DNA of 64,000 nt from Pectobacterium parmentieri (GTDB taxonomy: Bacteria > Pseudomonadota > Gammaproteobacteria > Enterobacterales > Enterobacteriaceae), in NCBI RefSeq assembly GCF_001742145.1, contig NZ_CP015749.1:124001-188000 (forward strand), read 5' to 3'. The notes beneath the pieces are model-generated. The model searched no databases. It had not been told where the DNA came from and was given only the letters and a program-made list of their open reading frames with translations. Shown here piece by piece: positions 60,016 through 64,000 of the stretch (the stretch's first letter is position 1; each line of letters starts with the position of its first letter). The position numbers were made by a program, and so were the translations under genes.

Positions 60016-62871
60016 ATGTCGATACTTCCTTTGCCTGCTTTACCTGCGCTTCTGACGGAACAATCTCAGCGTGCGCTATCGCGTTTGCGGGAAGCTGCGC
60101 CTGATGAACCGATAACGGACAGCGATACCGCTGTTTTGGCATTGAGCGATTTTGTCAGCGATGCGCTTGCGCTGCATCCTGACTGGTGGCAAGGGATTCA
60201 TCAGCAACCGCCGCAGCCCGAAGAGTGGCAGCACTACGCCGACTGGCTGCGTGACGCTCTGTCCGACGTTAACGATGAAAATGCGTTGATGGCGGCATTG
60301 CGTCGGTTTCGCCGCCATATTCTGACGCGAATAGCGTGGTCACAGGCGCTGCAAACCAGCACCACCGAACACACGCTGCGTCAGTTGAGTGAACTGGCCG
60401 AAGTAGTGATTGTGGCGGCCAGAAGCTGGCTATATCAAGCCTGTTGTCGCGAGTGGGGGACGCCTTGCAATGCGCAGGGCGTGGCTCAGCCTCTGCTGAT
60501 TCTTGGCATGGGAAAATTGGGTGGAGGAGAGCTCAACTTCTCTTCGGATATCGATCTGATCTTCGTCTATCCCGAAAATGGTCATACACAAGGCGGACGG
60601 CGTGAACTGGATAATGCGCAGTTCTTCACGCGTCTGGGTCAGCGGCTCATCAAGGTGTTGGATCAACCGACTGTCGATGGCTTTGTTTACCGTGTGGATA
60701 TGCGGCTACGTCCCTTTGGCGACAGCGGGCCGCTGGTACTCAGCTTTGCAGCAATGGAAGATTATTATCAGGAGCAGGGCCGAGACTGGGAACGTTATGC
60801 GATGGTCAAAGCGCGCCTGATGGGCGGAATGGATGATGCTTACAGCCAGGAACTGCGTAGTACGCTGAAACCCTTCGTTTTCCGTCGCTATATTGATTTC
60901 AGCGTGATCCAATCGCTGCGCAATATGAAGGGCATGATTGCCCGTGAAGTACGTCGTCGGGATCTGCGCAACAACATCAAGCTGGGGGCGGGGGGAATTC
61001 GTGAGATCGAATTTATCACGCAGGTTTTCCAACTGATTCGCGGTGGACGTGAACCGGGGTTACAGGGACGATCGTTGCTACCTACGCTCCAGCATGTAGG
61101 GACTCTGGGGTTATTAACTCCGCAGCAGGTGCTAGATCTCAGTAGTTCTTACCTGTTTCTGCGTCGTCTGGAGAACCTGTTGCAGGCGATTGCCGATGAG
61201 CAGACGCAGACGCTGCCGAGCGATGAACTCAATCAGCAACGGCTGGCATGGGGAATGGGTTTCGACAATTGGGACGCACTGCAATCGATGCTGTCACAGC
61301 ATATGCAGGCGGTGCGGAACGTATTTGATGAGCTGATTGGCGACGATGCGCCAGACAATAACGATATCCCCGAACATAGTAGTTACAGCAGCCTATGGCA
61401 GGACACGCTGGATGACGGTGAACTGGCCCCGCTAACGCCGCATCTTACGGAAACCGTGCGTGAGAAGCTGATGCGGACGATTGTGGAATTTCGTCACGAT
61501 GTGGCGAAGCGCACAATAGGGCCACGCGGGCGGGATGTGCTGGATCAACTCATGCCGTGTTTACTAGCGGAAGTGTGCGCTCGTCAGGAGGCGGATACGG
61601 TGCTGTCTCGTTTGACCCCGTTACTGTTGGGCATCGTCACGCGTACCACCTATCTTGAGCTGTTGTTGGAGTCTCGTGCTGCTCTGGCTCAGTTGATTCG
61701 CCTGTGTGCAGCTTCGCCGATGGTTGCCAGCCAACTTGCGCGTTATCCCCTCCTGTTAGATGAATTGCTTGATGCCTCAACGCTGTATCAGCCGACAGCA
61801 CCGGGTGCGTACTCTGATGAACTGCGTCAGTATTTGATGCGTGTCCCTGAGGACGATGAAGAACAACAACTGGAGGCCGTTCGCCAGTTTAAACAGTCGC
61901 AGCAGTTGCGCATCGCCGCAGGGGACATCGGCGGTGTCCTACCGGTGATGAAGGTGAGCGATCACTTAACGTATCTGGCGGAAGCGATTATCGCGGCGGT
62001 GGTTCAGCAGGCATGGGGACAGATGGTGGCGCGCTACGGCCAGCCATCCCATTTGCAACACCGCGAAGGGCGTGGGTTCGCCGTCATTGCCTATGGCAAG
62101 CTTGGTGGTTGGGAGTTGGGCTATAGCTCCGATCTCGATCTGGTATTCCTACTGGATTGCCCGTCGGACGTGATGACGGAGGGGGAACGCAGTATTGATG
62201 GTCGCCAGTTTTACCTTCGCCTCGCACAGCGTGTAATGCACCTGTTTAGTACTCGGACGTCATCAGGTATTTTGTATGAAGTAGATGCCCGACTGCGACC
62301 ATCGGGTGCGGCAGGTATGTTGGTGAGCACGGTGGAAGCGTTTGATGATTATCAGCGCAATGAGGCGTGGACGTGGGAACACCAGGCGCTGGTGCGCGCG
62401 CGTATGGTGTACGGCGAAAGCGGCGTGCAGCAGACCTTTGAGTCTATTCGCCGCCGCATTCTCTGTGCAGAGCGTGACGCGGACACTCTGCGCACCGAAG
62501 TGCGCGAAATGCGCGAAAAAATGCGTCAGCATCTGGCGAACAAAGATAAAACGCTTTTTGACATCAAAACGGATGCGGGCGGTATTACAGATATCGAATT
62601 TATCGCTCAGTATTTGGTGCTGCGCTACGCCGCACAGGAGCCGCGTTTGACCCGTTGGTCAGACAATGTACGAATTCTGGAACTGATGGCGCAGTATGGC
62701 GTGATGGAAGAGAGCGAAGCCAATGCGCTCAAGCTGGCCTATGTCACGATGCGCAATGAGCTGCACCATCTGGCTTTGCAGGAACTGTCTGGTCGTGTCA
62801 GCCAGGAGCGGTTTGTTGCGGAGCGGGAGCAGGTGCTGGTGAGTTGGAATAAATGGCTGGTGGGAGCGTAA
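60016..62871 (+). CDS. glnE: Glutamine synthetase adenylyltransferase/deadenylase
   Basis: GlnE switches glutamine synthetase off by adenylylation and on by deadenylylation, following signals from GlnB and glutamine. The 951-residue protein carries two nucleotidyltransferase domains: [20 protein letters not shown] in the deadenylylating half (~155-190) and [20 protein letters not shown] in the adenylylating half (~690-720), both with intact DxD residues. A helical regulatory region lies between. It is preceded by AAGGGAACCCCC and followed by repeat copy C. Confidence 0.96.
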   Translation: MSILPLPALPALLTEQSQRALSRLREAAPDEPITDSDTAVLALSDFVSDALALHPDWWQGIHQQPPQPEEWQHYADWLRDALSDVNDENALMAALRRFRRHILTRIAWSQALQTSTTEHTLRQLSELAEVVIVAARSWLYQACCREWGTPCNAQGVAQPLLILGMGKLGGGELNFSSDIDLIFVYPENGHTQGGRRELDNAQFFTRLGQRLIKVLDQPTVDGFVYRVDMRLRPFGDSGPLVLSFAAMEDYYQEQGRDWERYAMVKARLMGGMDDAYSQELRSTLKPFVFRRYIDFSVIQSLRNMKGMIAREVRRRDLRNNIKLGAGGIREIEFITQVFQLIRGGREPGLQGRSLLPTLQHVGTLGLLTPQQVLDLSSSYLFLRRLENLLQAIADEQTQTLPSDELNQQRLAWGMGFDNWDALQSMLSQHMQAVRNVFDELIGDDAPDNNDIPEHSSYSSLWQDTLDDGELAPLTPHLTETVREKLMRTIVEFRHDVAKRTIGPRGRDVLDQLMPCLLAEVCARQEADTVLSRLTPLLLGIVTRTTYLELLLESRAALAQLIRLCAASPMVASQLARYPLLLDELLDASTLYQPTAPGAYSDELRQYLMRVPEDDEEQQLEAVRQFKQSQQLRIAAGDIGGVLPVMKVSDHLTYLAEAIIAAVVQQAWGQMVARYGQPSHLQHREGRGFAVIAYGKLGGWELGYSSDLDLVFLLDCPSDVMTEGERSIDGRQFYLRLAQRVMHLFSTRTSSGILYEVDARLRPSGAAGMLVSTVEAFDDYQRNEAWTWEHQALVRARMVYGESGVQQTFESIRRRILCAERDADTLRTEVREMREKMRQHLANKDKTLFDIKTDAGGITDIEFIAQYLVLRYAAQEPRLTRWSDNVRILELMAQYGVMEESEANALKLAYVTMRNELHHLALQELSGRVSQERFVAEREQVLVSWNKWLVGA

Positions 62872-62879
62872 GTTCCTCC

Positions 62880-63013
62880 ACCCGTCATACTTCAAGCTGC
62901 ATGTGCGTTGGCTTTGTTACTCGGCCAACTTATGGCCTTGCCCTAAAGGGTCAACGCAGGGCGTTGTTCAAAACGCTAACGTTTTGTCCTGCAACTCGAA
63001 TTATTTAGGGTAT
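62880..63013 (+). repeat. Interspersed palindromic repeat, copy C
   Basis: A 134-bp copy starting 9 bp after the glnE stop. It begins CCCGTCATACTTCAAGCTGC, contains CCCTAAAGGG, adds an extra hairpin (AAAACGCTAACGTTTT) not found in copy B, and ends TGCAACTCGAATTATTTAGG. It lies in the glnE-hldE spacer, so it may be transcribed from glnE. Confidence 0.88.
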
Positions 63014-63126
63014 CTCTATATGGCACAAAATGTGCCGTGCGGTTTAGAGCCGCGCAGCAGTGGCGTGTATGATACGTGCCTATGATATTATTACGCGCAT
63101 TATGCGAAATAAGCCTGGAGTAGAGG

Positions 63127-64000
63127 ATGAAAGTGACGCTGCCTGATTTCCGTCAAGCGAGTGTGTTAGTGGTGGGTGATGTCATGCTGGACCGTTACTG
63201 GTATGGCCCGACCAGCCGAATTTCACCAGAGGCACCGGTGCCTGTGGTCAAAGTTGATACGATCGAAGAGCGCCCGGGTGGGGCGGCGAACGTTGCAATG
63301 AACATCGCGGCGTTGGGAGCTGGTTCGCGTCTGGTAGGGTTAACGGGAATTGACGATGCTGCACGCGCGCTGAATGCCAAACTGGGTGAAGTGAATGTGA
63401 AGTGTGACTTTGTTCCTGTTCCTACGCATCCAACGATCACCAAGCTTCGCGTACTGTCTCGTAATCAGCAGTTGATCCGGTTGGATTTCGAAGAGGGCTT
63501 TGAGGGGATCGATCCTCAACCTATTATCGAGCGTATTCAACAGGCTCTGCCAAACATTGGCGTGTTGGTGCTGTCTGACTATGCGAAAGGCGTATTAGCG
63601 CATGTGCAAACCATGATTCAGACGGCAAAATCGGCTGGCGTTCCGGTACTGATCGACCCGAAAGGCACCGATTTTTCCCGTTACCGTGGTGCGACGCTGC
63701 TAACGCCGAACCTGTCTGAGTTTGAAGCCGTCGCTGGGCGCAGTAAAACGGAAGAAGAGCTGGTCGAACGCGGTATGAAGGTGGTGGCAGATTACGATCT
63801 GTCCGCATTGCTGATCACCCGTTCCGAGCAAGGGATGACGCTGCTACAGCCGGGGAAAGCACCGCTGCATTTGCCGACGCAGGCGCAGGAAGTGTATGAC
63901 GTGACTGGTGCTGGCGATACCGTCATTGGTGTTCTGGCTGCTGCGCTGGCGGCGGGTAATCCGCTGGAAGAAGCCTGTTTCCTGGCGAATGCCGCCGCAG
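63127..64000 (+). CDS. hldE: Bifunctional heptose kinase/adenylyltransferase HldE, N-terminal part
   Basis: HldE phosphorylates D-glycero-D-manno-heptose 7-phosphate and then adenylylates it, making ADP-heptose for the lipopolysaccharide core. The first 291 residues are present and the frame is open at the window edge. It is therefore only the ribokinase-like (PfkB) kinase domain: [31 protein letters not shown] and the catalytic [11 protein letters not shown] are visible. The adenylyltransferase domain lies beyond base 64000. GTAGAGG precedes the ATG. The order ygiF-glnE-hldE is as in E. coli. Confidence 0.95.
   Translation, partial: MKVTLPDFRQASVLVVGDVMLDRYWYGPTSRISPEAPVPVVKVDTIEERPGGAANVAMNIAALGAGSRLVGLTGIDDAARALNAKLGEVNVKCDFVPVPTHPTITKLRVLSRNQQLIRLDFEEGFEGIDPQPIIERIQQALPNIGVLVLSDYAKGVLAHVQTMIQTAKSAGVPVLIDPKGTDFSRYRGATLLTPNLSEFEAVAGRSKTEEELVERGMKVVADYDLSALLITRSEQGMTLLQPGKAPLHLPTQAQEVYDVTGAGDTVIGVLAAALAAGNPLEEACFLANAAA

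Overview
The window is a stretch of chromosome from a gamma-proteobacterium of the order Enterobacterales, most probably a soft-rot bacterium of the Pectobacterium group. Most proteins closely match their Escherichia coli counterparts from memory. The genus-level guess is inference: it rests on gene order, the many chemoreceptors and a roughly 110-136 bp palindromic repeat whose ends read CCCGTCATACTTCAAG, and no search was run. There are no tRNA or rRNA genes, CRISPR arrays, complete insertion sequences or prophage genes.

Layout. 1-4053: end of pykA, then a cdaR-type regulator, a LacI-family repressor and an acetyltransferase. 4117-6074: a nested palindromic element and chemoreceptor 1. 6439-10818: an OmrA/OmrB-type small RNA, the aas-lplT-elaA operon and a small entericidin gene. 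11053-16253: a histidine phosphatase, then the hemW-rdgB-yggU-yggT-proC-yggS run. 16275-21168: a PilT-like ATPase, a PAS-PAS-GAF-GGDEF protein and chemoreceptor 2. 21457-31611: nsrR-rnr-rlmB, chemoreceptor 3, yjfL, the prfH-rtcB2 RNA-repair operon and chemoreceptor 4. 31907-35484: yjfP, the rpsF-priB-rpsR-rplI ribosomal operon, a DUF488 gene and ytfB. 35757-52263: the ytf block (fklB, ytfE, a DUF2502 gene, a flavodoxin-like gene, cpdB, cysQ, ytfJ, ytfK, paeA, msrA, tamA-tamB-ytfP, ppa). 52512-54098: chemoreceptor 5. 54255-64000: plsY, folB, uppP, cca, ygiM, ygiF, glnE and the start of hldE.

How the parts relate. Most genes are conserved housekeeping functions: phospholipid repair and synthesis (aas, lplT, plsY), outer-membrane assembly (tamA, tamB), envelope precursors (uppP, hldE), translation and RNA quality control (rpsF operon, rnr, rlmB, cca, prfH-rtcB2) and stress repair (nsrR and its likely target ytfE, msrA, rdgB). 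Blocks that lie far apart on the E. coli chromosome are joined here. Five chemoreceptor genes stand singly in or beside these blocks. Three of them have a good match to a flagellar sigma-28 promoter, so they are probably expressed with the motility regulon.

Most notable: the prfH-rtcB2 operon with a possible 14-codon leader peptide and strong inverted repeats upstream; the dispersed chemoreceptors; the interspersed palindromic repeats, one of them in the tamA leader; a TamA with an unusually long basic N-terminus; and small features easily missed (omr sRNA, entericidin, NsrR operator, S6:S18 leader). I found no clearly undescribed system; the prfH-rtcB2 upstream region is the best candidate for new biology.
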